From Cepaea nemoralis (lineage: Eukaryota; Mollusca; Gastropoda; Stylommatophora; Helicidae), in NCBI GenBank assembly GCA_014155875.1, contig JACEFZ010012615.1, positions 1-64,000 of the forward strand: DNA of 64,000 nt. Direction: 5' to 3'. Within the stretch, counting starts at the first letter, position 1; each line of letters starts with the position of its first letter. Below are positions 38,528-49,463 of the stretch, in pieces. The translations under genes and the position numbers were made by a program. The notes below the pieces were generated by a model. The model made no database searches. It had not been told where the DNA came from and saw nothing but the letters and a program-made list of their open reading frames with translations.

Positions 38528-40349
38528 CTAATGATACGTATGTAACTGCTTGAAATCTTTGACAATATTCTTGAAATCTGGAGCAAGCTTACTTGTTGAA
38601 ATTCGCATGACAGCATGCAAGTTGCAGTCCGACAATAAAGACCTATTCTTAGATTTGTTGATCTTCAAGCAAGAGAATGCTTGTTCGCAAATATATGTTG
38701 ATCCAAATAATTATAAAAGTTTAGCTGCAAAGTTTTTCAAGTTGGGAAATGATTCTTGTGATAAAGATCCATAGAAATCCAGCAAACCATCTGTCTTGAA
38801 TTTCTCTTTCAGGTCATGATCTGCTTGTAAGTCAAGCAGCTCCAACTGTATGTCCTCTGTGGCTGTATCAGCTTCTGCACTAAAAGGTGAACTGAGAATA
38901 TTGAACTATGGCTCTAATTTCTTGAAATCTTGGAATCTCCATCCAAATTCTTCAATCATTGCATCTAATTGGGCTTTGTATTTTTCAGTCATTTCACCAG
39001 AAATGGTTTCTTGTTTCAGCAAAGGGAAGTGACAAAATCTGTTTTCACTTGCTTGTCTGGAGAACAGTGAGAGTTTTGCCTGAAATGATTTTACATATAC
39101 ATACAATTCATGTGCAAACACACCATTGCCCTGAAGTTTGACATTCAGTTCATTTAACTTTTCCATAATTTCAATGGCAAACATAAAGTCTAACTGCCAC
39201 TCTTTATTGACAATGTTAGTATTAAAGTCACATGCAATGCCCTTCATCTCTAGGAACATCACTATTTCTTCTCTGAGTTCCCACACTCGCTTCAATACCT
39301 TGCCGAGACTCAGCCATCGAACACTGGTGTGGTACAGGATATCGGAATGTTCGGTTTCCAAATCGTCAAGTAATGACTTGAACTGTCTGTGATTAAGTCC
39401 TCTTGATCTGATGAGGTTGATGACACTGACAACTGGGTCAATAACATGCTTGATATTCAAAACAGTTTTACACAGACTTTCTTGATGAATCACACAGTGA
39501 AGTGGTAATAATGTGTGGTCTGGATATTCTGCTTTAATCTTATCACTTATCAACTTTACCAGACCTACATTTTTTTCCAGTCAAAGCACGAGCTCCGTCA
39601 GTTGTAATACTTACCATTTTGTTCCAAACCAACCCAGTTCTTTCAATACAGTTAGTAACAGCATTGAATATATCATGGCCTGTGGCTGTGTCTTTGAGTG
39701 ACTCAACACTCAGTAACTCTTCAGTGAGTTTGAAAGAAGTGTTTATTCCACGTATAAATATCAATAATTGGTAAGTATCATTTACATCGGTACTCTCATC
39801 CAATGCAAGAGAATACCACAAAAATTGTTTACTTGCATCATGAAGTTTATGCATCAAATTGTCACTGATCTTGTCAACACGTCTGACCACAGTTCTCCTT
39901 GATAAAGTAATGTAGTCAAATCTGTTTTTTTTGTTTTGTTCATGACACATAATGTTTGCTGCATCTAGCAAACATTTCTTGATGAACTCGCCATCAGAAA
40001 ATGGCTTGTTCTGTTTTACAATTCTGTGTGACAGCACAAGACTAGCTTCAGTTGCAGCATCTTGAATTGAAGACTGTTTAGTGAAAACAGTTTGCTGTTT
40101 CTCCAAATTTTTCACCAACTCAAGGCATTTCCTTTCCTTCTCTTCGGTCGTTAAATTGTATCCGAAATCGGAATGTTTTGTTTGAGAATGTCTTTTTAAA
40201 TTGTACTCCTTGAAGACAGCCACTGACTCACGACACAACAAGCAAACTGATTTGCTACCAACTTTTATAAAACAGTACTTAGTTGTCCATTCATCATTAA
40301 AAACACGGCATTCATCTTCAATCTTACGTTTGTTATTGACACTCATCAT
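38528..40349 (-). pseudogene. hAT transposase (GTF2IRD2/ZBED-like), nearly full length
   Basis: About 607 codons on the minus strand. The N terminus carries a BED-like zinc finger (VCLLCRESVAVFKEYNLKRH, then SQTKHSD). WYSLALDESTDVNDTYQLLI is the first catalytic Asp region, then KMVSITTDGARALTGK (second Asp), HCVIHQESLC (CxxH-like block), VRWLSLGKVLKRVWELREEI, EFGWRFQDFKKLEP and the C-terminal dimerisation segment STYICEQAFSCLKINKSKNR with SLLSDCNLHAVMRIS. Breaks seen: an extra A in the A7 run near 39572 shifts the frame, TAG follows KKLEP near 38908, and TAA precedes LFGSTYICEQ. Otherwise all domains are present. Function (cut-and-paste transposition) is known for the family; this copy is inactive as written. 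Confidence 0.93.
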
Positions 40350-40500
40350 AACGGTACATGAAATTCTGTAAAATTCAACAAAATAACTTAAAAACGAACT
40401 AAAAATTTTTTATTTCTAAATGCCCTCGCGGGGCGCATAAAATCACTTGGCGGGCCGCATGCGGCCCGCGGGCCGTAGTTTGCCCACCCCTGATTTTGTC

Positions 40501-41078
40501 CATTGTTCCTTCTTCTTCTATTTTAAATTCCCAGTTGGGGCATAGGCTATCAACCACACCACGCTAAGTAGCCCTATCTTTATATTCCCAATATTTTCCA
40601 CAGACAACAATTAGCGAATTGGTGTAATTTATTAGTAATTCTTTGAGGTGTTGTCATGTTTCTGACTCACACAGCAGTACCGATTTAACACTGGAGTTAA
40701 GATTTCTATGTTTGGGGAAACTGTTACTACCTTGGACTTCGTACATTTCCTTGTGCTATAAAAGCTGCTCTTTCTTTCCTGTTGTATTCTTATTTTAGTA
40801 TCTCTATCTGTTCCCTCGTGTTTGTTCACATTGCTTCCCAAATGGGTGCACGATTCCGCCTCTTGAAGTGAGGTTTCACCAATGGAGACAGGTTGTTATT
40901 TGATTGGTTTTATGCCATTATCTTTGTATTTTCTCTATTTCATTTTCTGACCTAATATTTTTGACTTCTCATTAAGTGTAGACGGAAAAGTCATGAGACT
41001 TATTGTGTTGTTTTTCCATCAAGAATGATGATGACCATTCATTTCACCAGTGGAGTTGAAAGTATGGAGCTGTGAGTT
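40501..41078. other. Intergenic, no recognised gene
   Basis: AT-rich with short minus-strand frames only. Some phrases (CTTGAAGTGAGGTTTCACCA) may belong to a decayed LINE, but no motif is clear. Confidence 0.4.
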
Positions 41079-42240
41079 CTAAAATGGCTGATAAGGTTTA
41101 TTTTGGTTCGAAATATTCGTCAAGCAAAGAATGCTTGACGATCCAGGAGGAGGATCTCCTGCAGTGGTTTTTCTGCCCAACCTTTTCTTCACAACTCCTA
41201 CAGTCCTGGTTGCTTCACAAGTGACTGCACCCTTGCGTAATGATGTACGCCACGAATTTCGGGCTTTGGCAGCTGTCTCACAAGTGTCATGATGAATTCC
41301 AAAAACTTTTAGTGAGATCTTCAGAGTGTCTTTAAAGCGTTTCCTCTGGCCGCCCTGGGAGCATTTACCACAACGCAGCTCACAGTAAAAGATTCGTTTA
41401 GGGAGCCTGTGATCTGGCATACCAGACAAGTGACCAGCCCATCGAATCTGATTCTTCATTAGTAGAGTGTGGATATTGGGCATGAACGCTCTTTCTAGGA
41501 CTTCAGTGTCTGGGATCTTGTCTTGTCATTTACACTTCAAAAGCTTCCTAGGGCAGACTGTGTGGAAGTGGTTTAATGTCCTAGTGTGTCGCTGACAAAC
41601 AGTCCTGGTTTCACAAGCATATAGCAGTGTGGATAATCCGACTGCTTTGTAGACTTTCAGCTTTGCTTGCAGACTTATTCCATTTCTGTCCCACACATTC
41701 TTGTACAGCCTGCCAAAGGCCGCGCTGGCCTTGGCGATTCTTGCACTCACTTCGTCATAAGTTGTGGCAACTTGTGACACAGTGCTGCCTAGATAGGTGA
41801 ATTTGTCCACAACACTTAGTCTATGACCGTTCACCTTGATATTCGGCACAGTATGATTACTCCCTGGAGCTGGCTGGTACATAACTGCAGTCTTCTTCAA
41901 GTTGATATTGAGCCCAAAGTTGGCACAGGCATGTGAGAAAGCTGAAACATTGTGCTGCATGTCTGCCTCTGAGTTTACATATAGAGCGCAATCATCAGTA
42001 AACAGGAGCTCTCTGACGGTGTCGCTGGCAGTTTTGGTTTTGGCTGTCAGCCTTCTGAGATTGAATAACTTTCCATCCATGCGGTAGTTGATGCCTATTC
42101 CAGTGTCATTGTTCTCTAAGTCCAACATTCGTCAGCACGGCTGATAACATAAGGTTGAACAGTGTAGGTGCCAGGACACATCCTTGCTTCACTCCATTGG
42201 TGACATGAAATGGCCCAGACAGCTCACCATTTTCCTGAAC
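41079..42240 (-). pseudogene. LINE ORF2 3' half (RT palm to C terminus)
   Basis: The minus strand reads FHVTNGVKQGCVLAPTLFNL (near 42150-42210), then a frame change near 42128, ELLFTDDCALYVNSEADMQH (catalytic FTDD in place of YADD), ACANFGLNINLKKTAVMYQP, DKFTYLGSTVSQVATTYDEV, AFGRLYKNVWDRNGISLQAK, LLYACETRTVCQRHTRTLNH and, after a break near 41525, IRWAGHLSGMPDHRLPKRIF and GGQRKRFKDTLKISLKVFGI. A very common animal LINE type, often mis-annotated in gene sets. Two frame breaks. Confidence 0.9.
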
Positions 42241-42576
42241 TCTTCCCTACATACCACTATGAAATAGCCGCATTATTTGGACGAACTTTTTCATTAAGTT
42301 TGAATAGTCTATCTTTTATTTGATACCCACACACAATCGCCTTCCATCATGTAGTCAACAGGTAGTTTGGTAACGGGTGGTTGGAAGAATTGTTACTTTG
42401 CTGCTTGTGTCTGCTTCTTGACCTCGTCTTTCTTACACGGAGATGGCGCCACGGCGGAAGCTTAGATAACGAATGTCGCCCCCGTGTGTAATATTATCCA
42501 GGTTGCCTTTTACCGAGTCATCCCTTCGTGGGAAACGCTGTTTAGCCATTTTGATTTAGTACAGGTTATCTTCTGA
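42241..42576. other. Intergenic, no recognised gene
   Basis: Contains CGGAGATGGCGCCACGGCGG but no open frame or repeat that I recognise. Confidence 0.4.
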
Positions 42577-43050
42577 TTATATGTACACACACACACAAGC
42601 GACGTATCCTGATAACAACACGGAGGGCATCAGCGACACAGAAAGCAAGCTTTTTTGTAATCGAAGTAAAAATATAACTACTCACTGGCCGGTTAAATGT
42701 TGAGTTATATGCTAGAGATACCAGTGTTAATTAATTTTGGAATTAGCTTTTCGTGTACCACACTAAGTGGAGCTTAAGTAGAGGAGTGGCCAGCACGCTG
42801 ACCCAGCAGCCCTGGTTATATGTATACACACACAAGCGACGTATCCTGATAACAACACGGAGGGCATCAGCGACACAGAAAGCATGCTTTTTTGTAGTCG
42901 AAGTAAAAATATAACTACACACTGGCCGGTTCAATGGTAAGTTATATGTTAGAGATACTAATGTTAAGTATTTTTAGAATTAGCTTTTCGTGTACCACAC
43001 TAAGTGGAGCTTACATAGAGGAGTGGCCTAGCAGCCCTGTGTTAATGTGT
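42577..43050. repeat. 237-bp tandem duplication
   Basis: AAGCGACGTATCCTGATAAC starts at 42597 and 42834. Both copies continue through AACACGGAGGGCATCAGCGA, ACTGGCCGGTT and ATTAGCTTTTCGTGTACCAC to GAGGAGTGGCC. Moderate divergence, including an added CA run in copy 1. Confidence 0.9.
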
Positions 43051-43109
43051 TCGAATCTCCACCGAGGCGGAGATTTTAAATTGACTAGGGTTCTCAAGTC
43101 TGTTCTGCC

Positions 43110-44125
43110 TAAGGTAGGTCCATCCATCTATCATGTGCCATGCCGATAAGCCTGGGCGGTCATGTTTTGCCATTTCACTCGTTTACCAGAGTCATGGATC
43201 CGCTCCGTGTTTCTGTCTCGATCATGCCACGAGGCCAAGCCATCCAGGTGTTTACTTCTCGGTCTTCTTTATGGTAGGACCAAGACAAATTATATGAAGT
43301 AAAGGCAGCCGGATAGATATTGAATACATCGGCGATCGAGTGCCGGTTCATCATCATCATCATCATCACGCCAGCTGGCGTGGGCGTTCATGTCTCTATG
43401 CAGATCTCGGTCTTTGGTGTTCTGGATCAACTCTGCTGACATTATTTCTCCATGCCACCGTCTTAGTCCATCCAGCATGATTTCACTTGCTCTGCCCCTG
43501 TAACTCTTCCCCTTGATTTTTCCAGTCGTCACGATGTTCTCCAATGCCTCTCTTCTCATCACGTAACCAAAGAAAGTTGGTCTCATTTTTATTGTTGGAT
43601 GTAATGTTCTAGTTTCATTAGCTTCTTTTAGGCAATCGTGTTAGTTACTCTGGCAGTCCAAGGAATTAACAACATTCGTATCAGAAACCACATCTTTGTT
43701 ACCTCCAAGTTCTTCATAATTTGTTCATTTACATTCCAAGATTCACTGCCATGCAGCAAAACAAGGTTCTATATAGCATCTTTGCACACTCTTTCTTACA
43801 TTAAATTATAGTTACTTATTGCATAAGATACTTTTCATTTTCTGAAATGGATCTTTTTGTGCCATATCCCGATCATAATCTCTGTTGTGCATCTTCCATC
43901 TGATGCTATAATTGCCCCTATGTATTTAAAGTTACCAACGTGGTTAAGAATTTTCCCTTCTATTTCCATTTCATAATTTGGTATCACAATTGTTACTGTT
44001 TTCCTGATATTCAAGGAGAGTCCTTTCATTGCACTCTCTGTTACTACAATGTCCAACAACTGTTGTAGATCTTTTGCATGTACCGCCACCAATACTGTGT
44101 CATCTGCATAACGTATATTGTGTAT
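43110..44125 (-). pseudogene. LINE RT to C terminus (VMRR family)
   Basis: The minus strand reads VAVHAKDLQQLLDIVVTESA, MKGLSLNIRKTVTIV, HVGNFKYIGAIIASDGRCTT, then degraded sequence, and RPTFFGYVMRREALENIVTT, GKIKGKSYRGRASEIMLDGL, RRWHGEIMSAELIQNT. Paralogous to 18300-18995. A (GAT)-rich stretch (43349-43368) interrupts the C-terminal end. Confidence 0.82.
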
Positions 44126-44139
44126 ACAGTTTTTTTAAT

Positions 44140-44375
44140 TCTCGCATATCCTTTACGGGACATTGTAGTCAACACCAGCATTTTCAGCTGATGTTGATGT
44201 CTTGGCAAGTTTTACGTTCAGTAGTCTGCCATTGCTTTCTGAACGACAGGTTCATGTATCTCCCGTAAGTAACTAGTGCGACGCGATCCGCTGCCGAATC
44301 TCGCACCGCTGTGTTTCATACGTGAGTATACGGGATTACGAACAACGTCCTAACGCCTTCGCCAGGGAGACTGGC
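44140..44375 (-). repeat. SINE family A copy, reverse orientation
   Basis: CGCATATCCTTTACGGGACA, GTCAACACCAGCATTTTCAG, GTTCAGTAGTCTGCCATTGC, TTTCTGAACGACAGG and, at the head end, GTCCTAACGCCTTCGCCAGG. Inserted between two LINE fragments. Confidence 0.88.
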
Positions 44376-44394
44376 GTTGTATATACTAGGCTAC

Positions 44395-44672
44395 ACAAAT
44401 ATGAGGATAGCGCCATATACTTTATTTGTTTATTTATACCTATCTGGTCGCATTATGAGAAGACAAAGACTGGAACATGTTGTGACAACCCGAAAGATTC
44501 GCGGAAAGTTAGATAGAGGAAGACAGCGTGAGAAAATTCATGACAGTCTTGGCATGGCATGGAAGGGAGTCAACACGCCAACTGATCCATGCCGTCGGAG
44601 ATCGCAATGTGTGGAGAGGTATAATCGTCCACGCCAGCCGGCAAGGCACTTGATGACGATGATACATAGCTG
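44395..44672 (+). pseudogene. LINE C-terminal fragment (VMRR family)
   Basis: Reads SGRIMRRQRLEHVVTTRKIR, GKLDRGRQREKIHDSLGMAW, then a shift. Opposite orientation to the fragment at 43110-44125, so a separate insertion. Confidence 0.75.
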
Positions 44673-44905
44673 AGGGAGGCGCAGTGACAAGCACGTTTAT
44701 CTGCCGGTGCACTGATCCTGCGTTCAAATACTGTTCTAGATGGTGATTTCTTTACAGCGACCTTGCTCCCAATTGACCCAGTCTAAAACTGGTACCGGAA
44801 AATTATCTGGAAAATAAAGGCCGCCGAAATGGTATTAACGATATCACCCATCGAGTGTTGATCTATTCACAGATTTGGGGATAGCATCATATACTCAACA
44901 TGGGT
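44672..44905 (+). repeat. SINE family F copy
   Basis: GAGGCGCAGTGACAAGCACG, then GATCCTGCGTTCAAATACTG (B box), GACCTTGCTCCCAATTGACC, CAGTCTAAAACTGGTACCGG, and an end near TCACAGATTTGGGGATAGCA. Confidence 0.65.
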
Positions 44906-44954
44906 CATGGCGTGGCCTGACTCCTGTAATTTCTATTGCTTGTATACTAGATGG

Positions 44955-45200
44955 AGGGGGCGTAGATGGAGGTAGCGCCTGTGCCTAGCACGCTGCCTAA
45001 TGGTCATGTGTTCCAACCCCCAACGGGACAATGTTTCTAAGATTGGCCTGGGCGTCCAGGTTGAGCAAGCCAATAATGGGAACGAGAATGTGACCTGGAA
45101 AGTGGAGGCGGCCGGTGGTGCTATTAACCAAATCAGCCACAGAGTGATAATAGATCTGACCAATAACCGGTTAGAATCATATACCCTGTACACCTCAGGT
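44955..45200 (+). repeat. SINE family F copy
   Basis: GAGGTAGCGCCTGTGCCTAG, CATGTGTTCCAACCCCCAAC (B-box position), GGCCTGGGCGTCCAGGTTGA, GTGACCTGGAAAGTGGAGGC, and an end near the CCGGTTAGAATCATATACCC block. Immediately precedes the nonamer array. Confidence 0.65.
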
Positions 45201-45212
45201 TGTGTAAATGGT

Positions 45213-46510
45213 GTTTCCCAACACACCCAACACATCCAACATTCCCAACATACCCAAGACACAAAACATCCCAACATACCCAACACACTCAATATACCCA
45301 AAACACACCCAACATAACAACACACCCAACATACCCAAAACAGTCAACACACCAACATACCCAACACACCCAACATACGCAACACACCCGATATACCCAA
45401 CACACCCGATATACACAAATCAGCCAACACACCCAACATACCCAATACATCCAATAAACCCAACACACACAGCATATCCAACACACCCAACATACCCAAC
45501 ACACCCGATATACCCAACACACCCGATATACCCAACACACACAACATACCCAACACATCCAACATACCCAACACTCCCGATATACCCAACACACCCGATA
45601 TACCCAAATCAGCCAACATACCCAACATACCGAACACACCCGATATACCCAACACACCCGATAAACCAAAATCAGCCAACACACCCAACATACCCAATAC
45701 ACACAACATACCCAACACACACAACATATCCAATACACCAAACATACCCAATACACCCAACATACCAAACACACGCAATACACACAACACACCCAACATA
45801 CTAAACACACCAAACATACCCAACACACCTACCATACCCAACACACCCAGCATACTTAATACACCCAATATACCAAAAAAAACACCTACTATACCCAACA
45901 CACCCAACATACCCAACACACCCAACATACTAAACACACCGAACATACCCAACACATCCAACACACCCAGCATACTTAATACAACCAACATACCCAACAC
46001 ACCCGAAATACCCAACATACCCAACACACCCAACATACCCAACACACCCGACATACCCAATATACCCAACACACCCAACATACCCAACACACCCAACACA
46101 CCCCACATACCCAACATACCCAATACACCCAACACACCCAACATATCCAACACACCCAACACACGCAAGATACCCAACACACCCAACATACCCAACACAT
46201 CCAGCATACTTAACACACCCAAAACACCTACTATACCCAACACACCCAACATACTCAACAAGCCCACCTCACCCAACACACCCAACATAGCCAACACACC
46301 CAGCATGCTTAACTCACCCAACATATCCAAAACACCTACTATACCCAACACACCCAACAAACCCAACAAGCCCAGTACACCCAGCACACTCAACACACCC
46401 AGCATACTTAACACACCCAACATACCAAACACACTCAACACACCCAACATATCCAACATACCCAACACACTCAACACACCCAACATACCCAACATACCCA
46501 ACAAACCTGA
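45213..46510. repeat. 9-bp satellite (CCCAACAYA)n, about 1.3 kb
   Basis: CCCAACACA and CCCAACATA alternate, giving an 18-bp higher-order unit, with variants CCCGATATA, CCCAGCATA-CTTAA and CACCTACTATA. As 9 is a multiple of 3, long open frames occur on both strands (for example 386 codons of LGMLGVLG-type repeats). These are by-products. Confidence 0.95.
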
Positions 46511-46794
46511 AAGCTTGGCAACGAATCCTTTGCGTTCTTAACGTTTTATACTCTGAATTTCTTCTGATCCTTCGTTGTTCCTCTTTCGAGGGAAGTGCGT
46601 CACACCCAGTTGTGCATCTCAAAAGTCAGTGTGTCCGACCTCGACCTGCATCTGTGACAAGATTGCTTCCTCTAGAGTCTAGACAGATTCCATCCAAGGT
46701 CACGGCCTCTATCTACCCGTGGTAAGGCTTGCTTTTCTTACCAGATTTGACGGCCTGTTCTTTGCGATTTTCAACTGTCGTGGGATGTGTAACA

Positions 46795-47235
46795 GGCACA
46801 CCTTGCACAGTGGACCTCCTGTTTTCGTCCTTACCCGTGAGAGCTAGGTATCCGATCTTCCATCCAAGTGATTTAAGGGGACGTTGATACCAATAGATAC
46901 CAATGGTTGTTTGAAAACATTCCCAGCCCTACGAGATAAGAGACCAGGGGAACGCTGATACCAATAGATACAATGGTTGTTTGAAAACATAGTTTAGTTA
47001 GCTTAGTTAAGTCGAAAGATCAACATCACGGCACACGGGTGTAACCCATAAGTGCTCCGTTCTACTCCTAACTCAAACCTGAGTCCGGAGAATCTCAGCT
47101 CAGTGCACGAACTCCGTTCCCGCTCTAGACAAGAGAACAAGGGGACGTGGATATCAATAGATACCAATGGTTGTTTGAAAACATGCCCAGCCCGATATAG
47201 CAAGTGTTGTGAATAAAATCTCTCTCATCATAGAC
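46795..47235. repeat. Dispersed repeat with internal AATAGATACCAATGGTTG copies
   Basis: GATACCAATAGATACCAATG then GTTGTTTGAAAACAT recurs near 46885, 46950 and 47150. CAGGCACACCTTGCACAGTG then GACCTCCTGTTTTCGTCCTT is matched at 48860-48900. A second related block, AGCAAGTGTTGTGAATAAAA at 47199, is matched at 63868. Confidence 0.7.
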
Positions 47236-47449
47236 AGAAAGGCTCCAGATCTTTCGCCAGTTCCACTGCCACGTACATTTGCAAGCCCAGGGTGTCTTTA
47301 ATGTCCCACGCTAGCTTCGTATTGCCCGACCCTCTGCCTCTTCTTCTAAGAACCAGGCCTTCCATAACTGTTCTTTCTTAACCACTGTGACCTTCTGTTT
47401 TTCGTTCTCTCGCTTTGAACTCGACCGTTGTCCGGGTTGGATTGACTTT
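47236..47449. repeat. Dispersed repeat shared with the window end
   Basis: CCAGATCTTTCGCCAGTTCC, CAGGGTGTCTTTAATGTCCC and AGCTTCGTATTGCCCGACCC correspond to 63904-64000 with about ten percent visible difference. Family unknown; no frame recognised. Confidence 0.65.
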
Positions 47450-47658
47450 TGCGTGTGGGCTTTCCCTATTACCAGTGTTCCTCGCCATCTGGCGAACCCA
47501 TTCCGACTTCGGAGGTACTTGTAATTGACGACACCAAGTCAAAGGCGAGAAGTCAACATTTTAGTCCAGCTGACCGGTATTGGGGTTAAACCCCGCCATC
47601 AGCACATCGGATGTTTAAAAGCAAGCGCTGCTATTCATTCGACTATTTTGACCCCCAA
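47450..47658 (-). repeat. SINE family E copy
   Basis: TTTCCCTATTACCAGTGTTC, GAGGTACTTGTAATTGACGA, GCGAGAAGTCAACATTTTAG, GGGGTTAAACCCCGCCATC (B-box palindrome) and CATTCGACTATTTTGACCCC. Reverse-oriented, full length. Confidence 0.82.
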
Positions 47659-48211
47659 TGCAACGTTTAAAATGGTAGTTCTTGTGTATACATTGAAAAG
47701 TACAAGCGATATTGCTGATCCTTGTGGTAATTCCGGGGTAAAAGTGCACGACTCCAAGGTTCATGAACTTAGCCGGAAAACGACCTTACTAGAATGCACG
47801 GTAGTTGCCATCCAATTCACCTTCCGGGCACTATCACCCAATTCCAAAATAGTGTGCATTAACAGATTATACCAGACTGTTATATGCGTCCTCAAGATCC
47901 AGTGCTGCTGTCATTGTCTCCTGTCTAATCTGGAACCCCTCATAATCACCAATAGGAAAAATTTGCTGCGTTGTTTCTTTCTTTCGTCGGTAATCCCCCA
48001 GCTCTCTTGTGAGTAGCGTTTCCTCTTCCAAGAATTTCTACAGCTAACAGCAACAATCTTTCTAATACCTTCCCAAGTGTATTCTGCAAGGTGATAAAAC
48101 AAAAGTTTAATAGATGAAAGAAAATATCCGAGGAACGTGAAAAAACAATACCCAAATACCAGAAACCTTAGGAATGTGAGATAATAAAAACACATGATTA
48201 TTGTAAACATT
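47659..48211. other. Possible decayed LINE RT, no secure call
   Basis: Phrases such as GCTGATCCTTGTGGTAATTC, ACGGTAGTTGCCATCCAATT and AACAGATTATACCAGACTGT can be read on the minus strand as a degraded RT-like segment, but no diagnostic motif survives. Confidence 0.25.
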
Positions 48212-48292
48212 GCTAGTTCCATAGTGGGATTCGAACCCGCTATATTCTAAATATGAGGTGGACATTGTAACCTTTAAGCAGCGCCACCATTC
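48212..48292 (-). repeat. tRNA-like SINE head
   Basis: The minus strand reads GGTGGCGCTGCTTAAAGGTT (A-box-like), then GCGGGTTCGAATCCCACTAT (clear B box). A cloverleaf is not convincing, so a SINE head is more likely than a tRNA gene. Confidence 0.6.
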
Positions 48293-48296
48293 TGTT

Positions 48297-48622
48297 ATCT
48301 AATACACTGGTTCTCAACAGGTGGGAATTCCCCCTCACCCGGGGGGGGGGGGGAATTTCAGGGTTCCCATGAGGAGGAGGGGTGGGGTGGGGGTGGGGGG
48401 GGAATTAAGATTATTTAAAGATCGCATTAATACAAGAACCGATTTCTTGATATTGTTTTTCCCTCCATACTTTACGGTTCTTTACTTCTTGCCCTTCTGA
48501 AATTCGTTTTATAACGTTAGTAGACCCGCAAATCACGTTTTATGTAGACGTCTAGACTTGTTCTAGTTGCGTTATTAAATTTAGCTTCCATTTTTATTTA
48601 TACTGTGTGTGTGCGCGCGCAC

Positions 48623-48661
<39 letters not shown>

Positions 48662-48761
48662 AGTTATAGGGAGGAAATACAAAGGGGGAGGGCGGATGAT
48701 ATTCTGAATATATGGTGAAGGGGTGCATGGGCCAAAAAGGCTGAGAACCACTGATCTAATG
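48297..48761. mobile_element. hAT MITE (449 bp) with 7/8-bp TSD
   Basis: The element 48305-48753 has termini CACTGGTTCTCAAC and GCTGAGAACCACTG, the well known hAT TIR type. Flanks are ATCTAATA and ATCTAATG. Internally it contains G-rich runs and a TG microsatellite (48604-48659). No transposase. Confidence 0.85.
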
Positions 48762-48856
48762 CAACGACAATCAAAAGGAAGCCGCAGTAGCCCAGTGACC
48801 TACATGTTTACCCACTGGCCCAGTAGCCACGTACGCGAAACACCATCGAGGTGATT

Positions 48857-48995
48857 GTACCGGGCACACCTTGCTCAGGGGACCTCCTGTTTTTGTCCTT
48901 ATCCGATACGGCTAGATATCCGACCTTCCGTCCACGAGGTCAGGGAACGCTGATACCAAAGGTTGTTTGATAACATTCCCAGCCCTATGGAAACC
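48857..48995. repeat. Dispersed repeat related to 46795-46935
   Basis: CCGGGCACACCTTGCTCAGG, GGACCTCCTGTTTTTGTCCT, CTGATACCAAAGGTTGTTTG and ACATTCCCAGCCCTA match the earlier block in order, with small deletions. Confidence 0.7.
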
Positions 48996-49133
48996 AGTAC
49001 ACCCCCTGAGCCAAAGTCAGCTCTCAGCCACGAGGCGCTACTCTGAACTTGAAATATAAATATTAAAGGGCCTGCGGTCACTTCTGCGGGGTCCTTTTCC
49101 ATTGATATGTCTAAACACGCGAACACAACACAA

Positions 49134-49208
49134 ATACACACACACACACACATACACACACACACACAAATACACACACACACGCGCGCGCACATACACA
49201 CACGCTCC

Positions 49209-49283
<75 letters not shown>

Positions 49284-49292
49284 CACACACAC
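49134..49292. repeat. (CA)n microsatellite
   Basis: About 160 bp of CA repeats with a few interruptions (ATACA, GCGCGCG, GCTCCAA). Overlapping long open frames are repeat by-products. Confidence 0.95.
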
Positions 49293-49463
49293 GCAAACAT
49301 ACAGCAGGTCCTACAGCCGAAAAGATTCTCGATCCGTAACCGGTTCTCCTACTGTATACATTTCCACGACCCAGGTGTCTGTAATATCCTGTGTCCATCA
49401 TCGTGCCGATGGCACCCCTGTTTCTCCCAACACTGTCCTTTCTAAACCATTCATTGTGACGTG

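Noticed and set aside
41526..42128. Host gene of unknown function
   Set aside because: The 200-codon frame has RT palm and thumb motifs (FTDDCALY, FTYLGSTVS) and belongs to a LINE.
45344..46504. 386-codon minus-strand frame rich in LGMLGVLG
   Set aside because: Artefact of the 9-bp satellite, which is open on both strands and in several frames.
48212..48292. A second functional tRNA gene
   Set aside because: Good B box, but the acceptor and anticodon stems do not pair well and there is no T-run terminator; more likely a SINE head.
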